A stretch of DNA of 64,000 nt from an uncultured Alphaproteobacteria bacterium (GTDB taxonomy: Bacteria > Pseudomonadota > Alphaproteobacteria > Rhodobacterales > Rhodobacteraceae). The DNA is taken from positions 97,239 to 161,238 of the forward strand of contig CACFXF010000002.1 in NCBI GenBank assembly GCA_902570265.1. The letters run 5' to 3'. The notes below the pieces were generated by a model, which did no database searches, was not told the DNA's origin, and worked only from the letters and a program-made list of their open reading frames with translations. The translations under genes and the position numbers were made by a program. Positions 38,390 to 48,045 of this stretch are shown here, one piece after another. Numbering within the stretch: the first letter of the stretch is position 1; each line of letters starts with the position of its first letter.

Positions 38390-39898
38390 TCATTTAAAAT
38401 GAATACCCGAAAGCATTTTCGATGCAATATTCTCTCTAAATTTTATATCTTTTGGGATCCTATTTGAGATTTTTCCTTCATACATTACCAGTGCACTGTC
38501 TGCAAGAACGTCTATTTCATCTAACTCATTAGAAACAAGTAAAATAGCAGCGCCTCTTGCTTTCATATCTAAAATTTTTTGATGAATAAAAGCAATTGAG
38601 CCTACATCAATACCCCAGGTAGGATTTTCAATTATAATAAGAGGGAAATTATTAGAAAGTTCTCTGGCTACTACTAGTTTTTGCATATTACCACCAGACA
38701 TAGTAATTACGGAACTGTTTGGACTATCTACTTTTATTGAGAATTCATTAATAAGCTGATTAGCATAATTTTTTATAGATTTTTTTTTCAAAAAAGGACC
38801 AATACTAAATTTTTTATCATTTAAATTTATATTAATTGCATTTTCCCAGACTTTTGATTTGATTGCTAAACCATCTTTTCTTCTATCTTGAGGAATAAAA
38901 GAAATTCCCTTAATACGTCTATGTCGAGTGCTTTTATAAGTAATATCCTCTTGAAGATATTTTATACTACCACCTAATACTTTTCTGACCCCGAGAATTG
39001 CTTCAATTAATTCATTTTGTCCATTACCTGATACCCCCGCAATTCCTATGATTTCACCCTTTTGGATAAATAAATCAATTGGTTGATTATGAGAAAACCT
39101 TGTTGAAATTTTTAATGATTCAACTTCAAGTACTTTTTTTCTTTCAATTATTCCTCTTTTAATATTTAATTTGGGAAGTTTTTTACCAACAATTTGCTCT
39201 TCAATTTTTATCTTGGTAGTTTGTTTTAATTTACTACTATTAATTAATTTTCCATTTCTTAGAATAGAGACATGATCACTAATTACCATTACTTCATCAA
39301 TTTTATGTGTAATTAAAATTATAATTTTTTTTTCTAACCTAAAATTTCTTAATGTTTTAAAAAACATTTCTGTTTCATTAGGTGTTAAGACAGCAGTTGG
39401 TTCATCAAGAATAAGAACTTTAGCATTACGATATAACAACTTAATTATTTCAACCATCTGTCTTTGAGCTACAGATAAATTCATTACCAACTCATTAAGG
39501 TTCATATTTATATCATAAAGTTTAAGTAAGGCATTTATCTCTGGTTGAATTTTTTCAAAATTAATGAAGCCAAGAGCATCGTCTGGTTCGTAACCTAATA
39601 TAATATTCTCTAATACAGTTAACTCATCAATCAACATAAAGTGCTGATGCACCATACCTATTCCATGTTGAATTGCATCTCTAGGCGAGGACCAAAAAAC
39701 TTCATTATCATTAAAAATGATTTTCCCAGAATAATTTAAATTCAAGCCATAAAGTACTGACATTAAGGAACTTTTACCAGCTCCATTCTCGCCTACAATT
39801 GCGTGAATTTCACCAGCATTAAATTCTAGAGATAAATTATCAATAGCTCTAAGGTGATCATAATCAATAGTGATATCCCTTAGAGATATTTTCATCAA
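38390..39898 (-). CDS. Nucleoside-type ABC transporter ATPase, two domains
   Basis: 502 aa with two ABC domains in one chain, as in YufO/RbsA-like proteins. Domain 1 has Walker A GENGAGKSSLMSVLYG, signature LSVAQRQMVEI and Walker B KVLILDEPTAVLTP. Domain 2 (from ~residue 265) has the degenerate P-loop GVSGNGQNELIEAILG, signature MSGGNMQKLVVARELS and IIENPTWGIDVGS. The weak second ATP site is normal in this group. Twelve bases downstream of the binding-protein gene. Confidence 0.93.
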   Translation of the reverse strand: MMKISLRDITIDYDHLRAIDNLSLEFNAGEIHAIVGENGAGKSSLMSVLYGLNLNYSGKIIFNDNEVFWSSPRDAIQHGIGMVHQHFMLIDELTVLENIILGYEPDDALGFINFEKIQPEINALLKLYDINMNLNELVMNLSVAQRQMVEIIKLLYRNAKVLILDEPTAVLTPNETEMFFKTLRNFRLEKKIIILITHKIDEVMVISDHVSILRNGKLINSSKLKQTTKIKIEEQIVGKKLPKLNIKRGIIERKKVLEVESLKISTRFSHNQPIDLFIQKGEIIGIAGVSGNGQNELIEAILGVRKVLGGSIKYLQEDITYKSTRHRRIKGISFIPQDRRKDGLAIKSKVWENAININLNDKKFSIGPFLKKKSIKNYANQLINEFSIKVDSPNSSVITMSGGNMQKLVVARELSNNFPLIIIENPTWGIDVGSIAFIHQKILDMKARGAAILLVSNELDEIDVLADSALVMYEGKISNRIPKDIKFRENIASKMLSGIHFK

Positions 39899-39910
39899 AG
39901 TTAATTGAAA

Positions 39911-40921
39911 TTAATTTGCAAACATAGGGTCTTTAATTTCAAGAGATCCATTCATTATTTTTTCAGCAGCCCTTCTCACTTCGGCTAATACTTCATCCTG
40001 TTCTGCTATAAGACATTTACTATCTGCAAGCACATCAGGTTTTAAAGCCATAAGGCCCATACCTCCTTCTTTTAAACCCACAGCAGTAAAACTTGCTGTT
40101 GCTCCATTTTTAATAACGTCAACTGAATTTAAAATAGCCGCGTCGACACCCTTTAAAGTGTTATCAATAATATATCCTGGTGCGTTTACACATCTATTAA
40201 CATCAACTGAAAAAACTTTAAAGTTGTTCTCTTCTGCCCCTTCAAATACTCCAAAATCACCTCCGGCCGTAGCAGTAAAAATAATATCCGATCCTGCACT
40301 ATACATAGCTAGAGCTTGTTCTTTGGCCCTTACCGGATCACCAAATGGATTATCTCCACCAACCCATCTAGTTTCTACTTCAACATTTGGATTAACAGCT
40401 TTTGCACCATCTGCATAAGGGTCAGTATATCTATGTAAAAATGGTATGTCTAAAGCCCCAACTACACCAATTTTATTAGTTTTAGTCATCATTCCTGCTG
40501 CAATACCTACCAAATAACTTGCTTCATATTCTCTAAAAACTGCACAATGAACATTGGGAGGTTGATTTGGTATACATTGATCAACAATTAAAAACTGAAC
40601 ATCAGGTGCAGTAGGTGCCAATTCATTTACAATATCATTAAATTCAAAACCAAGTAACACTATTAACGTTGCACCTTCATTTAAAGCTGCTTCAACATTT
40701 TCTCTTCTAGCAGCAGCAGTACTACTTTCATAAGTTTGAACGTCAGCTCCAAATTTTTTAGCAGCTGCTTCCGTCCCTGTTTTGCCCATTTGTAAAAAAG
40801 CATTTACCCCTATAGGATCAGGTGAAACATAAACAAAGAAATCCTTACCTAAACTTATTTGAGCAGAAAAAGTGAATAAAAAAGTTAAAATACCTAAATT
40901 TACAGCCAAACGTTTAATCAT
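39911..40921 (-). CDS. BMP-family nucleoside-binding protein
   Basis: Periplasmic receptor of the basic membrane protein (BmpA/PnrA/Med) family, about 336 aa. It has a signal peptide ending near FSAQISLGKDF with no lipobox cysteine, so a soluble protein is likely. BMP motifs are FLIVDQCIPNQPPNVHCAVFREYEASYLVGIAAGMM, IGVVGALDIPFLHRY, DIIFTATAGGDFGVFEGAEEN and DVNRCVNAPGYIIDNTLKGVD. Start ATG 40921 has GAGG at good spacing; ATG 40933 overlaps that element. First gene of a transporter-deaminase-phosphorylase operon. Confidence 0.92.
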   Translation of the reverse strand: MIKRLAVNLGILTFLFTFSAQISLGKDFFVYVSPDPIGVNAFLQMGKTGTEAAAKKFGADVQTYESSTAAARRENVEAALNEGATLIVLLGFEFNDIVNELAPTAPDVQFLIVDQCIPNQPPNVHCAVFREYEASYLVGIAAGMMTKTNKIGVVGALDIPFLHRYTDPYADGAKAVNPNVEVETRWVGGDNPFGDPVRAKEQALAMYSAGSDIIFTATAGGDFGVFEGAEENNFKVFSVDVNRCVNAPGYIIDNTLKGVDAAILNSVDVIKNGATASFTAVGLKEGGMGLMALKPDVLADSKCLIAEQDEVLAEVRRAAEKIMNGSLEIKDPMFAN

Positions 40922-41010
40922 CAACAACCTCATGAAAATAATATACCTTAAAACTTGATGCTAATTTCAAAAAGATAAAAAAGCAATCTAATAAAATCAA
41001 ATATTAAATA

Positions 41011-41811
41011 CTATTTACCTAATTCAACTTTATACTCTTGTATTGTATTCCCCCCATCTACAAAAATTATCTGACCAGTTATATAACTTGCCTCTTCAGA
41101 TGCTAAAAATAGAACAGTATGACCAATTTCTTCAGGAGTACCAGGTCTTCCTATAGGCGTAAATTTTCCTGCAGTTATTTCTGCTTCGCTACTAGAACCC
41201 GTCTTAATCCAACCTGGACCTACACAATTTACAGTTATACCATTTTTTCCTTCTTCAATTGCTAGAGATCTAGTTAATCCTAACATAGCAGCCTTTGCTG
41301 AACCATAAACAGTACTACCGCTTATTCCAACAATAGGTCCAGTAACTGAGGAAATATTTATAATTCTACCTGACTTTTGTTTTTTTAAATAAGGTAAAAT
41401 ATTACGAGTAACAAGAAAAGTACTCTTTAGATTTATGTCAATTCCATAATTCCAACTTTCTAAAGTGTGTTCTATGAATTTTTTTGAAGGTTGGTCATTT
41501 CCTATCTGAACCATTCCTGCATTATTTACAAGTATATCAATTTTGTTAAATTTTTTAATTATTATTTTCGAAAGATTTAAAACTTGATCTTCTTCAGTTA
41601 GATCTGCTGCTAATGAATATACTTTATCTTTACCAAATAGTGATTTAAGGTATTCTTCTCTTTCAAAAATTCTATCAGTTGTAGATGTAATAAAAATCTT
41701 AGCCCCTGCTTTTGCTAATAATTTTGCAGATGCAAAACCAATTCCTGCAGGACTTCCAACTCCTGTTACCAAAGCAACCTTTCCAGTTAAATCAAACAAA
41801 ATTTCCTCCAA
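41011..41811 (-). CDS. Short-chain dehydrogenase/reductase
   Basis: 266-aa classical SDR. The cofactor motif is VALVTGVGSPAGIGFASAKLL (a TGxxxxxGIG variant), then NNAG in ILVNNAGMVQIG, catalytic Ser in NISSVTGPIVGISGS, YxxxK in VYGSAKAAM, and the C-terminal FLASEEASYITGQIIFVDGGNT. Probably an FabG-like 3-oxo/hydroxy dehydrogenase of unknown substrate. It lies 78 bases upstream of the BMP gene on the same strand and could be co-regulated with the nucleoside operon. Confidence 0.9.
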   Translation of the reverse strand: MEEILFDLTGKVALVTGVGSPAGIGFASAKLLAKAGAKIFITSTTDRIFEREEYLKSLFGKDKVYSLAADLTEEDQVLNLSKIIIKKFNKIDILVNNAGMVQIGNDQPSKKFIEHTLESWNYGIDINLKSTFLVTRNILPYLKKQKSGRIINISSVTGPIVGISGSTVYGSAKAAMLGLTRSLAIEEGKNGITVNCVGPGWIKTGSSSEAEITAGKFTPIGRPGTPEEIGHTVLFLASEEASYITGQIIFVDGGNTIQEYKVELGK

Positions 41812-41870
41812 ACTTGATTACAAGTAATTTAATTTTTAATTTCCATTTAGACTATTAAAAAAAATTAGAT

Positions 41871-43193
41871 TTAAATATATTTTTTTAAAATCTCATTTAA
41901 ATCAATTTCAACTTTTAAAAGCTTTCCTAAAAAAAATAATCCGCCTATCTTCCTTTGGATAAATAAGATATCAGACGATGGAATTTGTAATTTATTTTGA
42001 AATTTTATAAATTCTTGGAAATTATATTTTATCTTTTTTATTATATCAGTTCGATCAAAATTATAAACTTTCTTTTCTCTAATTGGATAAGTAACTTCAT
42101 AAAAAAAATCTAAAAATATAGTTTCTATTTTTTTTGGAAAAGTATCATGCAATATACCTAAATCAAATAAAGATTTTTTAATTTTTTTATGATCATTGTT
42201 CCACGTATCTATAAGAAGATTTTTAAATTTAATACTTACTTTAGGACTTATTTTTTGTGAAGCACCAAAATCAAGTAGAATTATTTTATTTTTTTTATCA
42301 TCATATAAAAAATTTGAATAGTTTGGATCTGTCTGAATATATCCAAAATCAAAAATCTCATTAAATAATAGTTCCATAAGTTTATAAAAAATTTGATTTT
42401 TTTTGTGCTTTGATAAATTTACTATTTCATTAATAGGTATCCCAGGTTTATATTCCATCGTCAAAATATTTGTTGAACATAAATTTTTATATAAAAAAGG
42501 AATTTCAAATTTTTCATCTTTAACTAAACGACTGAATTTAAGTAGATTTTTAGCTTCTAATTCATAGTTTACTTCCTCATATAATTGGCTTTTTGCTATT
42601 TCTAACAAAGAATAAAGATCTATCTTTGGTGGTAAAATACCAGTTGATTTTATTAAAAATCCAAGATTTTTTATATCACTATCAATGCTATTCTTTACAC
42701 CAGGATATTGTACTTTAATTGCTACTATTTCGTTATTTTTCAATATACATTTATGTACTTGACCAATTGATGCTGCTGCTATGGGATGTGGATCAAATTC
42801 TTTAAATAATTGCATAAAACTAGATCCCCAATTTTTTTTTAATACTTCGCGTAGTTGGGAGGTTGGCATTGCATATCCTTGATCTCTTAATTGGGACAAA
42901 ATTTTAAGTGCATCATTTGACAATAAGTCACCTGCTTCTAATGAAAGCAATTGCCCAACTTTCATTGAAGCACCTCTCATTTTTGAAAGGTGCCTAACAA
43001 ATCTATCAATATTTTTTTCCGATGTAATTAAATCTTGAAAATTTGAATGCTTACCTGAAAAAAAATTATTAGCAGCAGAAAACATCATATTTCCTGTAAT
43101 TCCAGCAGACATTACTGTGAAATTCATAAATCTTGAAAATCTACCACTTGGTACACTTACATAATTTCTTTTTATTTCGTAATCTTTTACCAT
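41871..43193 (-). CDS. ABC1/UbiB (COQ8/ADCK3-like) atypical kinase
   Basis: 440-aa protein of the atypical protein-kinase-like UbiB family, linked to ubiquinone biosynthesis or lipid handling. The defining KxGQ motif is in MRGASMKVGQLLSLEAGDLL. An alanine-rich loop replaces the usual glycine-rich loop (HPIAAASIGQVHK), and catalytic elements include VAIKVQYPGV (Lys), TDPNYSNFLY and ILLDFGAS (DFG-like). No C-terminal membrane helices of E. coli UbiB type, so it is closer to mitochondrial COQ8/ADCK3. Divergent from the SDR at 43257. Confidence 0.87.
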   Translation of the reverse strand: MVKDYEIKRNYVSVPSGRFSRFMNFTVMSAGITGNMMFSAANNFFSGKHSNFQDLITSEKNIDRFVRHLSKMRGASMKVGQLLSLEAGDLLSNDALKILSQLRDQGYAMPTSQLREVLKKNWGSSFMQLFKEFDPHPIAAASIGQVHKCILKNNEIVAIKVQYPGVKNSIDSDIKNLGFLIKSTGILPPKIDLYSLLEIAKSQLYEEVNYELEAKNLLKFSRLVKDEKFEIPFLYKNLCSTNILTMEYKPGIPINEIVNLSKHKKNQIFYKLMELLFNEIFDFGYIQTDPNYSNFLYDDKKNKIILLDFGASQKISPKVSIKFKNLLIDTWNNDHKKIKKSLFDLGILHDTFPKKIETIFLDFFYEVTYPIREKKVYNFDRTDIIKKIKYNFQEFIKFQNKLQIPSSDILFIQRKIGGLFFLGKLLKVEIDLNEILKKYI

Positions 43194-43256
43194 TGATTTT
43201 CAAATATTTATTTAATTAAATAAATCAACATTTTCAAATTTTAGAAAGCAACTTAA

Positions 43257-44015
43257 ATGAATAAGTCTATGCTCAATCTTTCCGGTAAAGTTGTATTAGT
43301 TACTGGGGGTAGTCAAGGTTTAGGTTCAGTTATTTGCAACCAACTTGCGGTATCAGGTGCAAAAGTAATCTTGCACTACAACCAAAATGAAAAGTCAGCA
43401 AAGAATTTGAGAAAAGAAATAAATGGAAACATAGAAATAATTAAAGCTAACCTAAATAAAAAATCAGAAATTAAAAAACTGATATCAAAATCAATTAAAT
43501 TTTACGGTCCTATTAGTGTCCTTGTAAATTGCGCCGCTTTTGGATCAAAAAAAGTTAGTGAATTTTCAAAAGTCTCTAAAAGTTTATGGAATAAAACTCA
43601 GAAAATTAACATACTGGCACCTTTAATTTTGATTCAAGAATTTTCAAAACAAAAAAAAGCTGAGTCTGTAATAAATATTTCTTCTATTGAAAGTTTTATA
43701 CCAGCAAAAAATCATGAATATTATTCCATTTCTAAATCTGCTGTTAATATGCTGACAAAATCTGCTGCTCAAGAGTTTGGACACTTAGGTATACGTGTTA
43801 ACTCTGTAAGCCCTGGTCTCTTGTATAGAAAGAATATTGGAAAAGAGTGGCCAACAGGAATAAAAAAATGGCAAGAAAAATCACCACTTGGAAAATTGGT
43901 AAACCCCCAAGATGTTGCAAATACTGTAGTTTTTTTGGCAAGTGAGTTTTCTCATTCTATCAATGGTGAAAATATTACAGTTGATACCGGAATGAGTTGT
44001 GTGCAAGCATGGTGA
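43257..44015 (+). CDS. Short-chain dehydrogenase/reductase
   Basis: 252-aa SDR with VVLVTGGSQGLGSVICNQL (TGxxxGxG), NCAAFG in place of NNAG, SSIES carrying the catalytic Ser, YYSISKSA (YxxxK) and a C-terminal FLASEFSHSINGENITVDTGM. The paralogous gene at 41011 is only moderately similar. It precedes an aldolase-family gene by 28 bases, so the pair may act in one pathway. Substrate unknown. Confidence 0.88.
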   Translation: MNKSMLNLSGKVVLVTGGSQGLGSVICNQLAVSGAKVILHYNQNEKSAKNLRKEINGNIEIIKANLNKKSEIKKLISKSIKFYGPISVLVNCAAFGSKKVSEFSKVSKSLWNKTQKINILAPLILIQEFSKQKKAESVINISSIESFIPAKNHEYYSISKSAVNMLTKSAAQEFGHLGIRVNSVSPGLLYRKNIGKEWPTGIKKWQEKSPLGKLVNPQDVANTVVFLASEFSHSINGENITVDTGMSCVQAW

Positions 44016-44043
44016 TTAATAAAAAAATAGAATTTATAATATT

Positions 44044-45264
44044 ATGAATAATTTCAAGGACTTAGATAGTTTATATAATAAAAAAGCAAAATTATATAAA
44101 AATATCAAGATTGAGAAAAAAGTAGAAATTTGTGATTTAACTCTTGAATCTGACGGTGAAGAAATGGCTGGCCTTAAATTCAAAGAGTCAGAAAGATTAG
44201 AAATTGCAAAAATACTTGACGAGGTTGGTGCCCATCGCATTGCAATTATTGGTAATTCACCAAAACCTACAAAGGGTGATATTAAAAGTGCCGAAAAAAT
44301 TTTGGGCTTAAATTTAAATGCTAGAACAAATGGTTTTGTAAAAACAGAAGAAGAAATTTTAACTTGTCAAAAGATAGGGATAAAAGAAGTAGTTATTTTG
44401 GTAGGTATAAATGAAACAGCTTTCACAAAAAATATTTCTCCTAAAAATATTTTAGAAAAAAGTGAACGCCTTATTGAATATGCAAAAAACCTTGGATTGC
44501 ATGCTACTTTTATGGGTATGGACTCAACTCGAACGTCTCCTATTTACCTAAAAAAAATAATTACCAAATTAGAACCTTTATTTGATGAGTATGTTATAGG
44601 AGATAGTCTAGGAAGAATTACTCCTTATGGTATAGAATACTTGGTAAAATTAATAAAAAAATGGACAAATAAACCTATTCATTTGCATCCACATAATACT
44701 ACATCTCTCGCTGTTGCTAATTCTCTTTCGGGAGTCTTGAGTGGATTATCAGTCGTTCATACAACAGTTAATGGATTAGGAGAATTTTCAGGTTTAGCAG
44801 CTACAGAAGAGCTTTCTGCTGCACTTGATATACACGCAGGTATTTCTTTAGGTTTAAATTACTCTAAATTACAAGAGGCAAGTAGTTTAGTTTCTCGGAT
44901 TACAGGCATACAAACTCCTCCTTTTAAACCAATTACTGGAAAATCTGCATTTGCAATACCTGAAACTGAGGAAACTCAGGAGTTTATGTATAATTTAAGT
45001 CTTGAAAATAAAATATTTGAAGGGATGCCTATACCTCCTAAGTTAGTTGGAAAAAATATAACATTTTCAATTGGTAAAAAATGTAATGAATTTGCAGTAT
45101 TATATAACTTAGAAGAATGTGGTTATGAAATTACAAAAAAAGAAGCTAAGATTATAGCGAGAGAGGTAAGAAGAAGATTATCCACAAGAAGTAAATATTG
45201 CTTAATAACTCAGAATGAGTTGTTGAGAATATTTTTAGATTTAAGAGATAAACTTTTTATTTAA
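44044..45264 (+). CDS. HMGL-like/isopropylmalate synthase family protein, atypical
   Basis: 406-aa TIM-barrel protein of the acyltransferase/aldolase family. It keeps the metal-binding HxH in HLHPHNTTSLAVANSLSG, the MGMDSTRTSPIY segment and TVNGLGEFSGLAATEEL. The usual opening D-x-TLRDGEQ reads CDLTLESDGEEMAGLKF (residues 30-46), so the catalytic Arg is replaced and one residue appears inserted. Classical homocitrate or isopropylmalate condensation is therefore doubtful. It could be an HMG-CoA lyase-like aldolase or a new subgroup. Co-directional with the SDR 28 bases before; overlaps the MATE stop by four bases. Confidence 0.75.
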   Translation: MNNFKDLDSLYNKKAKLYKNIKIEKKVEICDLTLESDGEEMAGLKFKESERLEIAKILDEVGAHRIAIIGNSPKPTKGDIKSAEKILGLNLNARTNGFVKTEEEILTCQKIGIKEVVILVGINETAFTKNISPKNILEKSERLIEYAKNLGLHATFMGMDSTRTSPIYLKKIITKLEPLFDEYVIGDSLGRITPYGIEYLVKLIKKWTNKPIHLHPHNTTSLAVANSLSGVLSGLSVVHTTVNGLGEFSGLAATEELSAALDIHAGISLGLNYSKLQEASSLVSRITGIQTPPFKPITGKSAFAIPETEETQEFMYNLSLENKIFEGMPIPPKLVGKNITFSIGKKCNEFAVLYNLEECGYEITKKEAKIIAREVRRRLSTRSKYCLITQNELLRIFLDLRDKLFI

Positions 45265-46619
45265 AATTTATCAGTAAAACTGATTGAGTTAATTTTTAGG
45301 TAAAACCTAAGAATTAAACTAATTGATGCAAAAGTGAGACCTATAACCATTCCTAACCATATTCCGATACTACCTATATTAAAAATAAAACCTAATATAT
45401 AGCCTGAACCAATTCCAAAAATCCAATAACTAATTAAAGCTAGTATGAATGGTATTTGAACATCTTGTATACCTCTCAATAAACCTAATCCCGAAGCCTG
45501 CAATCCATCAACTAGATGAAAAATTGCAGCAAACATAAGTAATAATACAGCTAAGTTTATAATTTCATTACCAGAATCTATTTTTTTGTCTAGAAAAAGA
45601 GATAATAGAAATTCGGGAAAAGTTACGAATAAGCAAATAACAATAAATGCATAAAATGTGGTCAATAATAGAGTTGCTTTTGCAATATCAAATAATTGAA
45701 TTTTATCTTCCTTTTTACCATATGAGTTCCCTACTAGAGTTGTAGAAGCCTGAGATAAACCTACATGAAACATAAAAGTCAAACCTGCCAATTGCATAGT
45801 GATACCATGTGCTGCTAGCTCAATTTTACCTAACCATCCCATCATAATGGCACTACTTGTAAAAAGACTGGTTTCCGCAAAATAAGTGAAGCCAATAGGG
45901 TAACCTAATAAAAAAACCTTTTTAAGGAAATCGAAATCTAATCTCCAAAACCTATTGAAAATCTTATAACTGTAAAGCTTATAATATAAAAATAAAATAA
46001 AACAAAATAGCATGAAAAATTGAACCAAAAGGGTTGATAAACTAGCACCTTTTATTCCTAATTCGGGAATTCCTAAATTACCAAAAATTAAAATCCAGTT
46101 TAAAATAATTTTTATTGGAAAAGCTGCAAATGTTATCCAGAAAATAACTTGTGTAAATTTTAAACCAGTTAGAAAACTACGTAAAGTTACCACAGCTAAT
46201 GCTGGAAACATGGAAAATCCCATCAAAATAAGATATTCCCCAGCTATTTTTGAAATTTCAGAATTTTGACCAATCGCCAGTAAAATAGTTTCAGAAAATA
46301 TAAACAAGTTTAATGCTAATAAACTGTAAATAAAGGAAATCCATAATCCCATTCTTGCTACTCTACGTACTTTTATATGGTCACCTTTTGCATCATACGC
46401 AGCAACTAAAGGTACAATGGCAAATGAAAATCCAGAACCAATAATGAATATGGAAAAGAAAAAAGATCCCCCTATAACGGCTGATGCTAGTGCTTCAGAG
46501 CTGTAATGACCAAGCATAGCAGTATCTACAATATTTAGAGAAAATTGTGCTACATTGCTACCAATCAATGGTAACGCCAATAAAAAGAGTTTGTGAATAA
46601 TTGGATTAGATAATTTCAT
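45261..46619 (-). CDS. MATE family efflux transporter
   Basis: 452-aa inner-membrane antiporter with twelve predicted helices in two six-helix halves. Family-typical stretches are LFLLALPLIGSNVAQFSLNIVDTAMLGHYSSEALAS, LGIPELGIKGASLSTLLVQ, ELAAHGITMQLAGLTFMFHVGLSQASTTLVGNSYGKK and FAAIFHLVDGLQASGLGLLRGIQD. DinF/NorM-type proteins export cationic drugs or metabolites with Na+ or H+. Monocistronic, convergent with the aldolase gene. Confidence 0.92.
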   Translation of the reverse strand: MKLSNPIIHKLFLLALPLIGSNVAQFSLNIVDTAMLGHYSSEALASAVIGGSFFFSIFIIGSGFSFAIVPLVAAYDAKGDHIKVRRVARMGLWISFIYSLLALNLFIFSETILLAIGQNSEISKIAGEYLILMGFSMFPALAVVTLRSFLTGLKFTQVIFWITFAAFPIKIILNWILIFGNLGIPELGIKGASLSTLLVQFFMLFCFILFLYYKLYSYKIFNRFWRLDFDFLKKVFLLGYPIGFTYFAETSLFTSSAIMMGWLGKIELAAHGITMQLAGLTFMFHVGLSQASTTLVGNSYGKKEDKIQLFDIAKATLLLTTFYAFIVICLFVTFPEFLLSLFLDKKIDSGNEIINLAVLLLMFAAIFHLVDGLQASGLGLLRGIQDVQIPFILALISYWIFGIGSGYILGFIFNIGSIGIWLGMVIGLTFASISLILRFYLKINSISFTDKF

Positions 46620-46730
46620 GATAATGCCTAATCATTTAAAAGCAGAAATAGCAATAATTATTCTTTATATTTAAAAACAATAAAATTAACCTATAAAATG
46701 AAACAAAATTAAAATTATGAGGTTAGAATT

Positions 46731-47498
46731 ATGAGCATAAATTTTAAAAATGCTATTGTTCGTCTACCTAGTGAGTCCATAATTAATGCGATTAGCTCAA
46801 AAGGACTTTCTCCAGACTTTTTAAAAGCAAAAGAACAACATCAAGCGTACATTGACATACTTAAAAAAACTGGTTTGGATGTAAAGATATTGAATCCACT
46901 AAAATATCTTCCTGATAGTTTGTTTGTCGAAGATCCAGCTCTTATTTACAATAAAATATGTATCATCTTAAAACCCGGTGTCGTTACAAGATTAGAAGAA
47001 GCATCTAAATTAAAAATCGAAATTTCTGAATTATTTGATCAAGTATTTACAATAGAAAACGGAAACGTTGAAGGTGGTGATATTTTGAGAATAAAAAACC
47101 ATTTTATAATTGGAATATCTAGCAGAACAGATGAAGTTGGAGCAAAAAATTTAAGTAAGATAATTAAAAAAATAGGTGGAACGTCAGAAATCGCAGTTAC
47201 TCCAGAAAATATATTGCATTTTAAATCAGAGTGCAGCCTTTTGGATGAAGAAACAATCTTAGCGACAGAAAACCTTATAGAAACTGGTTTTTTTGAAAAA
47301 AAATATCAAATAATTAAAGTACCTAAAGGGGAAGAAACTGGAGCTAATTGTCTTAGAATAAATGAGCAATTACTTATTCCCAAAGGATATACCAGACTTT
47401 TAGATATATTATCTAAAGATTACAAAGTAAGAGTATTAGACGTTACCGAAATGGAAAAAGTTGATGCAGGATTGAGTTGTTTGAGCTTGAGATGGTAA
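46731..47498 (+). CDS. Dimethylarginine dimethylaminohydrolase (DDAH)
   Basis: 255-aa pentein-fold amidinotransferase-type enzyme hydrolysing N-methylated arginines to citrulline and methylamines. Conserved parts are SLFVEDPALIY (substrate Glu/Asp), VEGGDILRI, catalytic His in ILHFKSECSLLDE, PKGEETGANCLRIN and the C-terminal catalytic Cys in VDAGLSCLSLRW. Length matches DDAH (~255) rather than arginine deiminase (~410). A GAGG-like element precedes the ATG. Products would feed citrulline or methylamine metabolism. Confidence 0.9.
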   Translation: MSINFKNAIVRLPSESIINAISSKGLSPDFLKAKEQHQAYIDILKKTGLDVKILNPLKYLPDSLFVEDPALIYNKICIILKPGVVTRLEEASKLKIEISELFDQVFTIENGNVEGGDILRIKNHFIIGISSRTDEVGAKNLSKIIKKIGGTSEIAVTPENILHFKSECSLLDEETILATENLIETGFFEKKYQIIKVPKGEETGANCLRINEQLLIPKGYTRLLDILSKDYKVRVLDVTEMEKVDAGLSCLSLRW

Positions 47499-47942
47499 TT
47501 AAAGTTTATTTTGCCAATTTTTTAATTCATTAATCCATTTTTTTTCTGCACTAAAAGATTTTGCACCATCAATTACTTTTTCTAAATATCCTTTTCTGGG
47601 ACACCCAATTATTTTATCAAACGCAATATATACAAGTGATAATACTCTTTGATTGCAAAATGTAATATAACAATATTTTTTGAAATAAATTTTCTTTTTA
47701 ACACCTTCATAGTAGTCAAGTGAAAATTCATGTTTTAAATTTATCGACCAAAGAATACCTCTAACTGTTGAGTGATTACGAGGTATTATAGTTGCTACTC
47801 CTCTCGAATTGACGATAAAACGATATCCTAATAGAGATACCTTACCTAATGGTCTTGAATTTAGACATCTGAATTTCATTTGATCTTGGTTCATGTTTGA
47901 ACCATAAGCAAAATAAAAGGTATTAGTATTATTTTTCATCAA
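47499..47942 (-). CDS. Gamma-glutamylcyclotransferase-like (AIG2/GGCT) protein
   Basis: 147-aa GGCT-fold protein. The substrate loop is FYFAYGSNMNQDQMKFRC (YGSN motif), and the catalytic Glu is expected in the SLDYYEGVKKK strand. IVNSRGVATIIPRNHSTVRGILWSI is typical of the class. Members cyclise gamma-glutamyl amines or dipeptides to 5-oxoproline. It converges immediately on the DDAH gene with no spacer. Confidence 0.85.
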   Translation of the reverse strand: MMKNNTNTFYFAYGSNMNQDQMKFRCLNSRPLGKVSLLGYRFIVNSRGVATIIPRNHSTVRGILWSINLKHEFSLDYYEGVKKKIYFKKYCYITFCNQRVLSLVYIAFDKIIGCPRKGYLEKVIDGAKSFSAEKKWINELKNWQNKL

Positions 47943-48045
47943 ATTTCTTAAGTATTTTTTATTTTTAAATTTAAATGTTTTTAAATATTATTTAATTGAC
48001 TATCATATTAACTATCAACAAGATAAATAAAAATTAATCAGAAAA

